Positions 33,901-43,360 are shown, numbered from the stretch's first letter. The stretch is 64,000 nucleotides of DNA from Burkholderia singularis (GCF_900176645.1 NZ_FXAN01000037.1:1-64000), one strand, 5' to 3'. Notes: generated from the letters alone by a model not told the origin. Program-made: numbers and translations.

Positions 33901-35044
33901 GCCCGCGTGCGGCGTGAAAACGCTGGCATGGCCGACCTGGGAAGGTGTCGGGATGATCACGAACTTCGCGATCACGCAGCGCTACGTGACGCCGATGAAC
34001 GTCGACGAGGGCGTGCGCCATTGGCTGCGCGAGCTTGCGTCGCCGGGCAGCGGCGAAGTGACGTTCGTCGGCGCGATCGGCCGCGCGCCGACGCCCGTGC
34101 AGATCAAGGGTTTCAATCCGATTCACGAACTGCCGAACATCGGCGAGCTGGTCACGCGCGGACACCACGCGGGCGAGCCGCTGCGCTTTCGTCCGTTCAA
34201 GCGCTTCGAGACGCGCTACACCGTCGATCCCGCCGTCACCCCGTTCGCGCAGGCGTTCCGCTTCAACGGCCGCGTCGTGCTGCCCGCGTCGCTCGTGCTC
34301 GAACACGCGTGCGCGGTGGGCGATTGGGTGATGCCGCCGACAGGCGAGCCGCGTCAGCTGGCCGAGATGACCAACGTCACGCTGCATCTGGACGCGCTGC
34401 CGGAGGTGCCGGGCGGCGTCGAACCGGTCGAGATCGACAGCAAGGCGGTCGGCTACATGATCGGTGACGTCTGGTGCGTCGACGTGCGCTGCAGCGATGC
34501 GCGCACCCGCGCCGAGCTGCTCGCGATGACGCTCGTCTATCAACCTCAGCCGGAGCCGGTCGGCGCCGCATACGCGCGCGCGCCCCGCTTGCAGCCCGCG
34601 CACCAGCCGCTGGCTGCCGTGCCCTATGCCGCATGGAACGGCGAGCTGCTGCCGGCGGGCGATTGGAGCGTGCCGGACGACGCGTCCGCGGGCATCGTGA
34701 GAATCGGCCGCGTGTCGCCTGCGGCGGTGCTGAGCCTCTGGACGCTGCCGTTTCCGCTCGAATTGCGCTTGCCGGTCAATCACGTCGAGCACGTGCTGCG
34801 CGTGTTGTTCGCCGAATGGAGCGCGTCGCGGCAGCAGGCGCCGGCGACGTGGCGCATCGGCCGCGTCAAGCTCGCGCGTCTGCCGGCGTCGTCGGCAGAC
34901 TGCGTCGCCGAATATGTGACCGGCCGTTTCGCGGTGCTCGACGCGCGCGGCTACGTGCTGATGCGATTCGACGATGCGCGCTTGGGCGAGGCCGAGCCGG
35001 CCCGGCCCGAATCGGGCGCGCTCGCCGATTCGCTGACAGCCTGA
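30929..35044 (+). CDS. Cytochrome P450-ketoreductase-DH-like fusion protein
   Basis: 1371 residues. Residues 1-455 are a complete cytochrome P450: LAGHETTGSG (I-helix), EVLRVYP (ExxR), FFPFGGGMRKCIGF (heme thiolate Cys396). An Ala-rich linker (about 480-550) leads to a structural KR half, then an active-looking KR with GGARGIG, Ser957 and Tyr971 (TDYAAAND). Residues about 1085-1355 are hotdog DH-like, but the catalytic His of H-x3-G-x4-P is Phe1110 (AFRFNGRVVLP), so dehydration is unlikely from this domain. The fusion suggests hydroxylation of an ACP-bound chain during or after assembly. Start overlaps the preceding stop (ATGA). No P450 reductase is fused; electrons must come from other proteins. 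Confidence 0.92.
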   Translation: MSKRSQAPGPRGSLMMGNLAEYKRNPITMLLRLQQQYGDVVRNRLGPFVTHALAHPDYVQYVLQENHRNYVRGRFYDNFKKFFGDGILTTDGDFWRRHRRVVQPLFHKKQVESHAAAVGDAALALAHRWSGLPPGEAIDVVEEMMTLSLRMLGLMVFNSDVSTHAQALGPAVRFGIEAMMPQGDANDFTPRWVPTRFNRKVAHAQRAINTIIDRIIADHREGNCEPSDVISMLMNARDPDTGQPLTQKEVHDEVLTVFLAGHETTGSGLAWALYALAQHPAVLRQLREELDARLGGRAPTVQDLEQLPYLQQVVDEVLRVYPPIWGFTRDLVDDDEIGGYHIPAGSSIFVSPYVTHRHPAFWRNPDAFDPENFASEATVGRHRYAFFPFGGGMRKCIGFQTALLQMRVLVAVIAQHCDLNALPGHPIELGAMISLRPVHGIRLIVKPRERERSHFARVREYEQARAADQAGGYAGNERAVCPMHAAREPGAAGAAHAAGAAGLAAACPAAASAGAAEPGAHALADAADMTDTAGQPALAASGSAAEAASVPSVPAWRFTWRPTPVEPVSDMPSSALSGKRIALVNGRGGTVERVAAALARACAKVSVFAPAEHVDCAVAAKTFLDESGPLDGIIDLGLETPFALDAANAWEAPMRRTVELLKVCYDEWAEVEDTSRLFYVAVTWMDGMMGYGDDTLTQPLGGLWAGFAKTLPQELPNCNVRVLDISPDETRRVDRLIVNELYRWGLFEVGYRQGVRYTLHAQRHELPPAEAPAPALLAPGDAVLFSGGARGIGLLCARALAEQYGCTVIVTGRDTPPEGSEPWAALNEEGFKRYSHEQLRAASPDNPPKAIRARLSRLKRQRALKAALDEFAARDLPVRYRVCDVTDAAAVRALCDELGDSLRMVIHNAGVDRPVRLVQKSADDFEATVRTKVLGFANLCDAVRARPRLVRFCNVGSLTGRWGGMTGETDYAAANDGLARLGLWAARHALSPACGVKTLAWPTWEGVGMITNFAITQRYVTPMNVDEGVRHWLRELASPGSGEVTFVGAIGRAPTPVQIKGFNPIHELPNIGELVTRGHHAGEPLRFRPFKRFETRYTVDPAVTPFAQAFRFNGRVVLPASLVLEHACAVGDWVMPPTGEPRQLAEMTNVTLHLDALPEVPGGVEPVEIDSKAVGYMIGDVWCVDVRCSDARTRAELLAMTLVYQPQPEPVGAAYARAPRLQPAHQPLAAVPYAAWNGELLPAGDWSVPDDASAGIVRIGRVSPAAVLSLWTLPFPLELRLPVNHVEHVLRVLFAEWSASRQQAPATWRIGRVKLARLPASSADCVAEYVTGRFAVLDARGYVLMRFDDARLGEAEPARPESGALADSLTA

Positions 35045-35078
35045 TGCGCAAGCGCACAACTGAATTGGAGTGACGACG

Positions 35079-36494
35079 ATGACAACGACCCCCAGCCGGG
35101 ACGACAGCCAGCGCTATTGCATCATCGGCGGCGGCGCGGCAGGCATTACGACCGCGAAGAATCTGCGCGAGCAGGGCATCGATTTCGACCTGATCGAACG
35201 CGAGGACGATTTCGGCGGCACGTGGTATTACGGCAAGCCGTGCAGCGCGATCTACCGATCGGTGCACATGATCAGCTCGCGCGCGTTTTCCGAGTACACC
35301 GACTACCCGATGCCCGCCGACTATCCGACCTACGCGCGCGGCGATCAGGCGCTCGCGTATCTGCGCGACTACGCGCGGCGCTTCGGCGTCTACGAGCACA
35401 CGGAATTCAACCGCACCGTGCTCGAAGTCGCGCCGCTGCCCGATAGCGGCTTGTGGCGCGTCGAACTCGACGGCCACGAGGTGCGCCACTACAAGGGCGT
35501 GCTGGTCTGCAACGGCCACTTGTCGAAGCCGCGCGTGCCCGACTATCCGGGCCGCTTCGACGGATTGCAGCTGCATTCGGCGCTGTACAAGACGCCCGAC
35601 GTGCTCAAGGATAAGCGGGTGCTGGTGATCGGCGCGGGCAATTCCGGCTGCGACATCGCGGTCGAGGCCGTGCATCACGCAAAGGCGGTGTTCCACAGCA
35701 CGCGGCGAGGCTATTACTACTGGCCGAAATTCCTGTTCGGAATGCCCGCAGACGAATGGGCCGAATGGCCGCTGAAGCTGCGCATGCCGCTGTGGGCGCG
35801 GCGCTTTTTCGGCGAGCGGCTGCTGCGGCTGACGACCGCCGGCCAGCCGGAAGACTACGGGCTGCCCAAGCCCGACCATAAGCTGTTCGAATCGCACTTC
35901 ATCATCAATTCGACGCTGTTCTACCACCTCGGGCACGGCGATCTCGTCGCGAAGCCGGACGTCGTCGAACTGCGCGGCGACCGTGTCGCGTTTTCGGACG
36001 GCAGCGAAGAGCCGATCGACGTGATCATCTATGCGACGGGCTTCCAGTTGAGCTTCCCGTTTCTCGATCAGTCGTATTTGCAGTGGGACAAGATGCAGCC
36101 GCGCTTGTATCTGAACGTATTCGATCGCGCGCATCCGAACCTGTTCTTCGTCGGGCTGTTCCAGACCTCGACCGGCAACTGGCCACTGATGGACTACCAA
36201 GCGCAGCTCGTGTCGCGCTACCTGCGCGCGCGCGAGGCCGCGCCCGCGAAAGCGGCCCGGCTCGACCGCCTGATTCAGCGCGACCATTCGAACTGGAACG
36301 GCGGCATTCATTTCAGCGACACGCAGCGGCACGTGATCGAGGTCGAGCACTTCGCTTACCGGTTGCAATTGAAGCGGCTGATCCGCTCGCTGCCGGCCGC
36401 GCCGGCGATGTCGGCCCGGCCCGCGCGGCCGGCCGGCGCGGCCACGGCCGCGGCCGCCGCCACGCCGCGCGTGCGCACCGGGGGCGCGGGATGA
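35079..36494 (+). CDS. Flavin-containing monooxygenase (FMO type)
   Basis: 471 residues. FAD-binding IIGGGAAGITTAKNL at the N-terminus, NADPH-binding VLVIGAGNSGCDIAVEA in the middle, and between them FDGLQLHSALY. The last matches the FMO fingerprint FxGxxxHxxxY, which differs from the Baeyer-Villiger form ending in W. IIYATGFQ is the usual later motif. It would put one oxygen atom onto a nucleophilic or activated centre of the product. The C-terminus is an Ala/Pro/Arg-rich tail. Start ATG 35079 has GGAG eight bases upstream. The stop overlaps the ABC gene start (ATGA). Confidence 0.9.
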   Translation: MTTTPSRDDSQRYCIIGGGAAGITTAKNLREQGIDFDLIEREDDFGGTWYYGKPCSAIYRSVHMISSRAFSEYTDYPMPADYPTYARGDQALAYLRDYARRFGVYEHTEFNRTVLEVAPLPDSGLWRVELDGHEVRHYKGVLVCNGHLSKPRVPDYPGRFDGLQLHSALYKTPDVLKDKRVLVIGAGNSGCDIAVEAVHHAKAVFHSTRRGYYYWPKFLFGMPADEWAEWPLKLRMPLWARRFFGERLLRLTTAGQPEDYGLPKPDHKLFESHFIINSTLFYHLGHGDLVAKPDVVELRGDRVAFSDGSEEPIDVIIYATGFQLSFPFLDQSYLQWDKMQPRLYLNVFDRAHPNLFFVGLFQTSTGNWPLMDYQAQLVSRYLRAREAAPAKAARLDRLIQRDHSNWNGGIHFSDTQRHVIEVEHFAYRLQLKRLIRSLPAAPAMSARPARPAGAATAAAAATPRVRTGGAG

Positions 36495-37186
36495 CGATCG
36501 TCACCGTCGAAAACGTCAGCAAGACTTATCTGCTCGACAGTGTGAAGGTGACCGGCCTGGCCGACGTGTCGGTCGAGATCGGCGCGAACTGCTTCACCGT
36601 GTTGAGCGGCCCGTCCGGCAGCGGCAAGACCACGCTGCTCAACATGATCGGCTGCATCGACCGGCCGGATGCGGGGCGCGTCGTGGTCGCCGGGCACGAC
36701 ACCGCAACGCTTTCGGACGATGCGCTGTCCGATTTCCGGGCGCGGCAGGTCGGCCACGTGTTCCAGTCGTTCAACCTGCTGCCGGTGCTGTCCGCCTACG
36801 AGAACATCGAGTATCCGTTGCTGATGGCGCGCCAGCCGCCGCGCGAGCGCGCCGAGCGCGTCGCGCAACTGCTCGACGCGGTCGGGCTTGGCGGCAAGGG
36901 CAAGCACCGGCCGAGCCAGTTGTCCGGCGGGCAGCGGCAGCGCGTCGCGATCGCGCGGGCGCTTGCGGCGGGCCCGTCGCTCGTGCTGGCCGACGAGCCG
37001 ACCGCGAACCTCGATAGCGTCACGGGCCGCGCGATCATCGCGCTGATGCACAAGATGCAGCGTGACAGCGGCGTGTCGTTCATCGTGTCGTCACACGATC
37101 CGCAAGTGCTCGAAGCGGCCGACGACATCGTGCAAATCCGCGACGGCCGCATCGTCGGACGGCGCCGCGCCGCGCAGGAGGCGTAG
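36491..37186 (+). CDS. ABC transporter ATP-binding protein (LolD/MacB type)
   Basis: 231 residues. Walker A GPSGSGKTT, signature LSGGQRQR, Walker B SLVLADEPT and the D-loop NLDSVTG are all intact. The sequence order (VFQSFNLLPVLSAYENIEYPLL) is that of the LolD/MacB/FtsE subfamily, which works with FtsX-type permeases in the inner membrane and extracts or pushes lipids and other molecules outward. It pairs with the permease five bases downstream. The chosen ATG (36491) overlaps the monooxygenase stop; the open frame extends far upstream in the shadow of that gene. Confidence 0.93.
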   Translation: MTIVTVENVSKTYLLDSVKVTGLADVSVEIGANCFTVLSGPSGSGKTTLLNMIGCIDRPDAGRVVVAGHDTATLSDDALSDFRARQVGHVFQSFNLLPVLSAYENIEYPLLMARQPPRERAERVAQLLDAVGLGGKGKHRPSQLSGGQRQRVAIARALAAGPSLVLADEPTANLDSVTGRAIIALMHKMQRDSGVSFIVSSHDPQVLEAADDIVQIRDGRIVGRRRAAQEA

Positions 37187-37191
37187 AGCAG

Positions 37192-38625
37192 ATGCATACC
37201 TTGATGTTGGCGCTGCGCAATCTGCAGCGCAACCGGCGGCGCTCGATCACGACGCTGCTCGCGATGATCGTCGGCGTGTGTGCGATCCTGCTGTTCGGCG
37301 GTTTCAGCAAGGACATCACGTTCGGATTGCAAACCGATTTCGTGCGCCGCACCGGCCATTTGCAGATTCAGCGGCACGGCTACTTCCAGTACGGCAGCGG
37401 CAATCCGGTCGCCTATGGCATCAGCGGCTACGAGCGGCTGATTGCGCAGTTGCGCGACGATCCCGTGCTGTCGCCGATGATCGCGGTCATCACGCCGACG
37501 CTGCAGTTCGGCGGAATCGCCGGCAATTTTGCGGCGGGCGTGTCGCGCACGGTGCTCGTGCAAGGCGCGAACGCCGACGAGCAAAACCGGATGCAGCAGT
37601 GGAACGACTACGGTTTTCCGCTCGCGCCGAAGCCGTATCCGCTCGTCGGCACCGCATCCGATGCGGTGATCGTCGGGCACGGCGTCGCGCGCGTGCTGCA
37701 TTTGTGCGAGCCGCTTGCCGTGCCCGATTGCGGCGGCGGTGATCTCGCGCAGGACGTGGCGGCCGCCTCCGGCGCTTCCGCCGCGCAGGCCGCCGACGCG
37801 CCCGCCGATGTGCTCGCGCTGTCGGCCGCCGAGGCCGACGCGCAAAAGGGAGAGCCGCGCGGCGAGCGTTCGGGCGCGACGCACATCGAAGTGCTCGCGG
37901 CGAACGCCTACGGCGCGCCGAACGTCGGCGGCTTTACGGCGGTGAAGGCCGAGCAGCAGGGCGTGAAGGAGTTCGACGACGTTTATCTTGCGATGCATCT
38001 GCCGCGCGCGCAGCGGCTCGTGTATGGCGGCGACGCGCCGCGCGTGACGGCCATCGAGATCCAGCTCAAGCACACCACGCAGCTTGCGGCCGCGCGCGCG
38101 CGAATTGATCAGTTGTTTGGCGGCCGTTTCGAGAATCAGCCGCTCGACGTGCTCGATTTTGCCGCGCTCAATCCGTTCTATGATCAGACGAATCGGATGT
38201 TCTCGATGATTTTTGGCTTTGTTTTTGTGCTGATTGGTGCGATCGTGCTGTTCGTCGTCAGTAACACGATGAGCACGGCGATTCTCGAACGCACGGTCGA
38301 GATCGGCACGCTGCGCTCGATGGGCGTGCGGCGCAGCGGGATTCAGGCGCTGTTCGTATGCGAGGGCGCGTTGCTTGGCGTCGTCGGCGCGTCGATCGGC
38401 GTGGTGGTCGCGCTGGCGCTCGCGTTCGCGGTCAACCACAGCGGGCTCGCGTGGACGCCGCCCGCGCGGATCGATTCGGTCGCGCTGACGGTGCGCGTGT
38501 GGGGCGAATGGAAGCTGATCGCGCTGACGTTCTTCGGGCTGGCGATCGTCGCGGGGCTGTCCGCGTGGCTGCCGGCGCGTCATGCGGCGCGGCTGTCGAT
38601 CGTCGACGCGCTGCGGTATGCGTGA
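37192..38625 (+). CDS. FtsX-family ABC permease (LolC/MacB type)
   Basis: 477 residues. One N-terminal membrane helix (SITTLLAMIVGVCAILLFGGF), a large periplasmic domain of about 300 residues, then three C-terminal helices (MIFGFVFVLIGAIVLFVVSNTMS, GALLGVVGASIGVVVALALAF, IALTFFGLAIVAGLSAWLP). The topology is that of type VII (mechanotransmission) ABC transporters. An Ala/Asp-rich insert (about residues 180-225, GASAAQAADAPADVLALSAAEA) interrupts the periplasmic domain. It probably moves or releases the cluster's lipid-like product, or a lipoprotein, at the inner membrane together with the ATPase. Confidence 0.9.
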   Translation: MHTLMLALRNLQRNRRRSITTLLAMIVGVCAILLFGGFSKDITFGLQTDFVRRTGHLQIQRHGYFQYGSGNPVAYGISGYERLIAQLRDDPVLSPMIAVITPTLQFGGIAGNFAAGVSRTVLVQGANADEQNRMQQWNDYGFPLAPKPYPLVGTASDAVIVGHGVARVLHLCEPLAVPDCGGGDLAQDVAAASGASAAQAADAPADVLALSAAEADAQKGEPRGERSGATHIEVLAANAYGAPNVGGFTAVKAEQQGVKEFDDVYLAMHLPRAQRLVYGGDAPRVTAIEIQLKHTTQLAAARARIDQLFGGRFENQPLDVLDFAALNPFYDQTNRMFSMIFGFVFVLIGAIVLFVVSNTMSTAILERTVEIGTLRSMGVRRSGIQALFVCEGALLGVVGASIGVVVALALAFAVNHSGLAWTPPARIDSVALTVRVWGEWKLIALTFFGLAIVAGLSAWLPARHAARLSIVDALRYA

Positions 38626-38717
38626 GACAGGTTGGCCTGGCGGACGAAACGGATGGCCGGGTTTGATATCGGATCGAGAATGGGGAACCGGATTTGGAAA
38701 TGATGGGGAGGTGCAAC

Positions 38718-39500
38718 GTGCGTCGCTTGTTTCGTACATGGTGGATCGGCTTGACTCTGGGCGCGGCGGTGCTCGCGCATGCGCAGACCACGCCTGATCC
38801 GCAAACGCTGCTCGCGCAAAGCGACGCGATCCGCACGCCGACGAAGTCGTTCGTGCTGACGGCGACGCTGACCGAATACCGCTCGGGCAAGCAGGTCGAC
38901 GGCAACACGCTGTCGATCTATTCGAAGCCGGATGCGCCGGGCGGCGCGTTCCGCACGCTGGTGCGCTTCGTCGCGCCCGCGCGCGATGCGGGCAAGCTGA
39001 TGCTGAAAAACGGCAACGATCTGTGGTTCTACGATCCAGCCAACCAGGCGAGCATCCGCATTTCGCCGGATCAGCGGCTGCTCGGCCAGGCCGCCAACGG
39101 CGACGTCGTGACCGTCAATCTCGCGCACGACTACAAAGCGGAGATGAAGGGCGCCGAGGATGTCATGGACGGCGACCGGCAAACGCGGCATTGCTACAAG
39201 CTGTCGCTGACGGGCAAGGCCGAGGGCCTCACGTATCACCGCATCGAGCTGTGGCTCGACGCATCGAACAGCCGGCCGGTGAAGGCGAAATTTTATTCGG
39301 AAAGCGAACGTTTGCTGAAAAGCGCGTTCTACCGGCGCTATACGGCGCAGCTCGGCGTCGAGCGTCCGACTGAAACCGTCATCATCGACGGTCTCGACCC
39401 GAATTGGGTCACGGTGATGCGCTTCTCCGACTACGCATGGCGTGACATTCCGGATGCGTGGCTGCAACGGGACTATCTGCCCCGCTTCCAGGCGCAATGA
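38718..39500 (+). CDS. LolA-like outer-membrane lipoprotein-sorting family protein
   Basis: 260 residues, exported. The GTG at 38718 has an ideal GGGGAGG site (38705-38711) and gives a clean signal peptide (MRRLFRTWWIGLTLGAAVLAHAQT); upstream in-frame ATGs at 38700 and 38703 lack one. The mature part (ILATL-type strands, LMLKNGNDLWFYDPANQASIRISPDQRLLGQAANGD) matches the LolA_like group found with LolCDE-like exporters and aryl-polyene or RND systems. It is expected to carry a hydrophobic molecule through the periplasm on an open beta-barrel. The ABC pair before it and the barrel protein after it fit such a route. Confidence 0.82.
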   Translation: MRRLFRTWWIGLTLGAAVLAHAQTTPDPQTLLAQSDAIRTPTKSFVLTATLTEYRSGKQVDGNTLSIYSKPDAPGGAFRTLVRFVAPARDAGKLMLKNGNDLWFYDPANQASIRISPDQRLLGQAANGDVVTVNLAHDYKAEMKGAEDVMDGDRQTRHCYKLSLTGKAEGLTYHRIELWLDASNSRPVKAKFYSESERLLKSAFYRRYTAQLGVERPTETVIIDGLDPNWVTVMRFSDYAWRDIPDAWLQRDYLPRFQAQ

Positions 39501-40921
39501 CGCGAAAACCGTTGGCCGTGCTGGTCTGGCTGCTCGCGGCGGCGGCAGCGCCGTCTCGCGCCGCGCCGGCCGGACCGGAAGCGGCGGGTGCGGCGCATAC
39601 GCCCGCCGAACCCGCTGCCGCGTCGTCTGCACCTGTACCGGCACCGGCACCGGCATCAGACGCGCCGAACATACCCGCTGCGGCGGCCGCTCCGGCTCCC
39701 GCAGGCAGCGTCGACGACGCGACGAACGCCGCGCTCAATCTCGCCGACGCAACGCCCGCCGCCGCGCCGGAAGCCGCGAAGCCGTGGAAATTCAGCGTGC
39801 AGGATGCGATGCGCTGGAGCGACAACCGCGACGCGCCGACGTCCTGGCGCAACCAGCTATCGATCGAATTCCAGTTCGACCACGCGTTGACGCCGTCGCT
39901 CGGCGTGCACTTCGCGATGCGCTTCGACCGCTTCGATCCGCTGTCGGCGAATGCGGATTCGCATCGCGACGTGATGCTCGTCAAGGAAGCCTATGCGAGC
40001 TGGAAGCCGTCGCCGTATCTCGCGCTCGATGCGGGCCGGATCAATCAGCGCATCGGCGCGGCGATCGGCTACAACCCGACCGATTTCTTCAAGGCAGGCG
40101 CGGTCAGCCTCGACGTGCCGCCCGATCCCGACAGCCGCCACACCAACCGGCTCGGCACCGTCGCGGTGCGCGCGCAGCGCGTGTGGGATTCGGGCTCGGT
40201 CGCACTGATGCTGGCGCCGCGGCTCGCGAGCCGCAGCGTGCCGGGCGATCCGTTCGCATCGTCTGATCTGCAGCGCACCAACGGCGTCGATCGCTGGATG
40301 CTGGTCGGTAGCCAGCGGCTCACACCGACGATTCAGCCGCAATGGGTTCTGTATGGAGAAAGCGGACAGTCGCCGCAGTTCGGGCAAAATTTGAGCGTGC
40401 TGCTCGGCAATGCGGTGGTTGCTTACGCGGAATGGACGGGCGGCTGGCGGCCTTCGCTGATCGGCGCGTCGACGGGGCGCGGCAATCAGGACCGCGCGTT
40501 CCGCACGCGCTCGTCGTTCGGCTTCACGTGGACATTGCCGGTCGATCTGTCGCTGACGGCGGAGCTGCAAAGCAACAGCGGCGGCGCGTCGGCTTCGCAG
40601 TGGCGCGCGCTGCAAGCGAGCGATCCATATGCTTGGGGCCGCGCGGTGCGCACGTCGATCTTCGCGCAGGAATTGCCGTCGCGGCACGGGCTGTTTCTAA
40701 TGGCCGCGTGGCGCAACTTCATCGTGCGGCGCGTCGACCTGACGGGCTTCGCGCAACTGGACCTCGGCGCCGGGCGGCAATATTGGCTGGAGTTGCGGCG
40801 GCGTTTCGACAAGTTCGACGTCGCGCTGCAATTCCTGCGGCAAACGGGCCCGTCGTGGAGCCGCTACGGCGCAATGCCGGAAGCGAACAGCGTTCAGGTG
40901 CTCGGGATCTTTTATCAATAA
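39497..40921 (+). CDS. Exported beta-barrel outer-membrane protein
   Basis: 474 residues. The signal peptide is MTRKPLAVLVWLLAAAAAPSRAAP, followed by an Ala/Pro-rich spacer of about 80 residues and then many alternating strands with aromatic ends (LSIEFQFDHALTPSLGVHFAMRFD, AYASWKPSPYLALDAGRINQRIG, YWLELRRRFDKFDVALQFLRQ). It ends in VLGIFYQ. It looks like a porin-like or alginate-export-like barrel; I cannot name the family. ATG at 39497 overlaps the LolA-like stop (ATGA), so both are translated together. Likely the outer-membrane end of the export or deposition route. Confidence 0.75.
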   Translation: MTRKPLAVLVWLLAAAAAPSRAAPAGPEAAGAAHTPAEPAAASSAPVPAPAPASDAPNIPAAAAAPAPAGSVDDATNAALNLADATPAAAPEAAKPWKFSVQDAMRWSDNRDAPTSWRNQLSIEFQFDHALTPSLGVHFAMRFDRFDPLSANADSHRDVMLVKEAYASWKPSPYLALDAGRINQRIGAAIGYNPTDFFKAGAVSLDVPPDPDSRHTNRLGTVAVRAQRVWDSGSVALMLAPRLASRSVPGDPFASSDLQRTNGVDRWMLVGSQRLTPTIQPQWVLYGESGQSPQFGQNLSVLLGNAVVAYAEWTGGWRPSLIGASTGRGNQDRAFRTRSSFGFTWTLPVDLSLTAELQSNSGGASASQWRALQASDPYAWGRAVRTSIFAQELPSRHGLFLMAAWRNFIVRRVDLTGFAQLDLGAGRQYWLELRRRFDKFDVALQFLRQTGPSWSRYGAMPEANSVQVLGIFYQ

Positions 40922-40937
40922 CCGGAGGCGCCTCTCG

Positions 40938-41339
40938 ATGAGCAGCAAACGCACCCTACAAATCGTCACCACGATTCTCGGCATCGTGCCGCTTGCCACC
41001 GGCGTGCTCGGCATGCTGGGCATTCACGATCCGCTGTACGCCTCGCTCGGCATCGCGATGCCCGACGACGCAACGCTCGACAGCAATCTGCGCTTCTTCG
41101 CGGGCGTGTGGTTCGGGCTCGGGCTCAGCGTGCTCTATACGATTCCGGACATCGAGCGCAAAGGCGTGCTGTTCCGCGCGCTTTGGCTGATGATCTTCGT
41201 CGGCGGAATTGGCCGTTTGATTTCGCTTGTGTCGGTCGGCGCACCGTTTTTTCCGTTCATTGGCTTTACCGTGCTCGAAATCGTCGGTGCGCCGTTATTT
41301 GTTTGGTGGCAGAGCCGCGTTGCCGCGGCGGCCCGTTGA
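40938..41339 (+). CDS. DUF4345-type small membrane protein
   Basis: 133 residues with four hydrophobic segments (IVTTILGIVPLATGVLGML, FFAGVWFGLGLSVLYTI, FRALWLMIFVGGIGRLISLV, FFPFIGFTVLEIVGAPLFVWW). The pattern NLRFFAGVWFGLGL and the acid pair resemble DUF4345 proteins, whose function is unknown. It follows the barrel gene by 16 bases with a CCGGAGGC ribosome site, so it belongs to the cluster operon. Confidence 0.75.
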   Translation: MSSKRTLQIVTTILGIVPLATGVLGMLGIHDPLYASLGIAMPDDATLDSNLRFFAGVWFGLGLSVLYTIPDIERKGVLFRALWLMIFVGGIGRLISLVSVGAPFFPFIGFTVLEIVGAPLFVWWQSRVAAAAR

Positions 41340-41401
41340 AGGGCGGGATCGCGGATTCGGCCGGGGTGGCCGGCGTATCCCTAGTACGAAGTGACTGATA
41401 A

Positions 41402-42166
41402 ATGACAACCGAAGGATGGCCGCACGCAGTGGCGCACGATGAGGCGGCGCCATTGCGGTTCAGCGTAGCGAGACCGTCGGCGGCGTTGCTGGAGCAGGTT
41501 GCGCGGGGCGAAGTGCATATCTGGCGCGCAAGCGCCGACGAGGCAGGGTCGTATCTCAAATGCGATTGCCTCTCGCTGAGCGAGCACGAACGCGCCGCGC
41601 GGCTGAAATTCCGCGCGCACCGCGAACTGTTCGTGTTTGCCCGCGCGATGTTGCGCGTGGTGCTGGGCGAATATCTCGACGTGGATCCGGCGCGTCTCGT
41701 GTTCGATATCGAGTCGGGTGGCAAGCCTGTGCTGTTCAGCCGCGATCTGCAGTTCAGCTTGAGTCATGTGCGTGGCGGCGTGCTGCTCGCGATCGCGAGA
41801 AAGCGCGTCGGCTGCGATCTCGAGTCGCTCGACAGGAAAATCGACACCCACGCGCTCGCGGCAGCGAGCCTCGCGGCCTGCGAACTCGAACAATTCGAGC
41901 TTGCTGCGCCGCGTGCGCGCAACGGCATGCTGCTGCAATGGTGGACCCGCAAGGAGGCGCTGCTCAAGGCGCACGGCGTTGGGTTGCGCCGCGATCCACG
42001 CCAATTGGAAATGCCGTGGGCGCCGCAACCCGGCGCGCGCGGCGAATGCATCAGCGACGGCGTGGGCTGGACGGTTGCCGATATCGAGTTAGGGCCGGCG
42101 TGGCGCGCATCGGTTGCGATGGAAGAGCGCGACGCCGACATGCAAGGGTTTTGTTTGGGGTGGTGA
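41402..42166 (+). CDS. Sfp-type 4'-phosphopantetheinyl transferase
   Basis: 254 residues. VGCDLESLDRKID (G-x-D-x-E, magnesium and CoA binding) and WTRKEALLKAHGVGL (W-x2-K-E-A-x2-K) are the two hallmark motifs; FSRDLQFSLSHVRGGVLLAIA lies before them. It transfers phosphopantetheine from CoA to the serine of ACP domains, here most likely Ser522 of the AT-ACP protein. The ribosome site before ATG 41402 is weak. It is 62 bases behind the DUF4345 gene on the same strand and probably marks the end of the biosynthetic cluster. Confidence 0.92.
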   Translation: MTTEGWPHAVAHDEAAPLRFSVARPSAALLEQVARGEVHIWRASADEAGSYLKCDCLSLSEHERAARLKFRAHRELFVFARAMLRVVLGEYLDVDPARLVFDIESGGKPVLFSRDLQFSLSHVRGGVLLAIARKRVGCDLESLDRKIDTHALAAASLAACELEQFELAAPRARNGMLLQWWTRKEALLKAHGVGLRRDPRQLEMPWAPQPGARGECISDGVGWTVADIELGPAWRASVAMEERDADMQGFCLGW

Positions 42167-42220
42167 GTGACCGCTCCGGCGCCGCAGGCGCACCGGGATG
42201 CGCGGCACCGCATCGTTTGA

Positions 42221-43360
<1,140 letters not shown>

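Noticed and set aside
30866-35059. Long minus-strand frame opposite the P450 fusion
   Set aside because: Same cause; it lacks a ribosome site and conserved domains, while the plus frame carries intact catalytic motifs.
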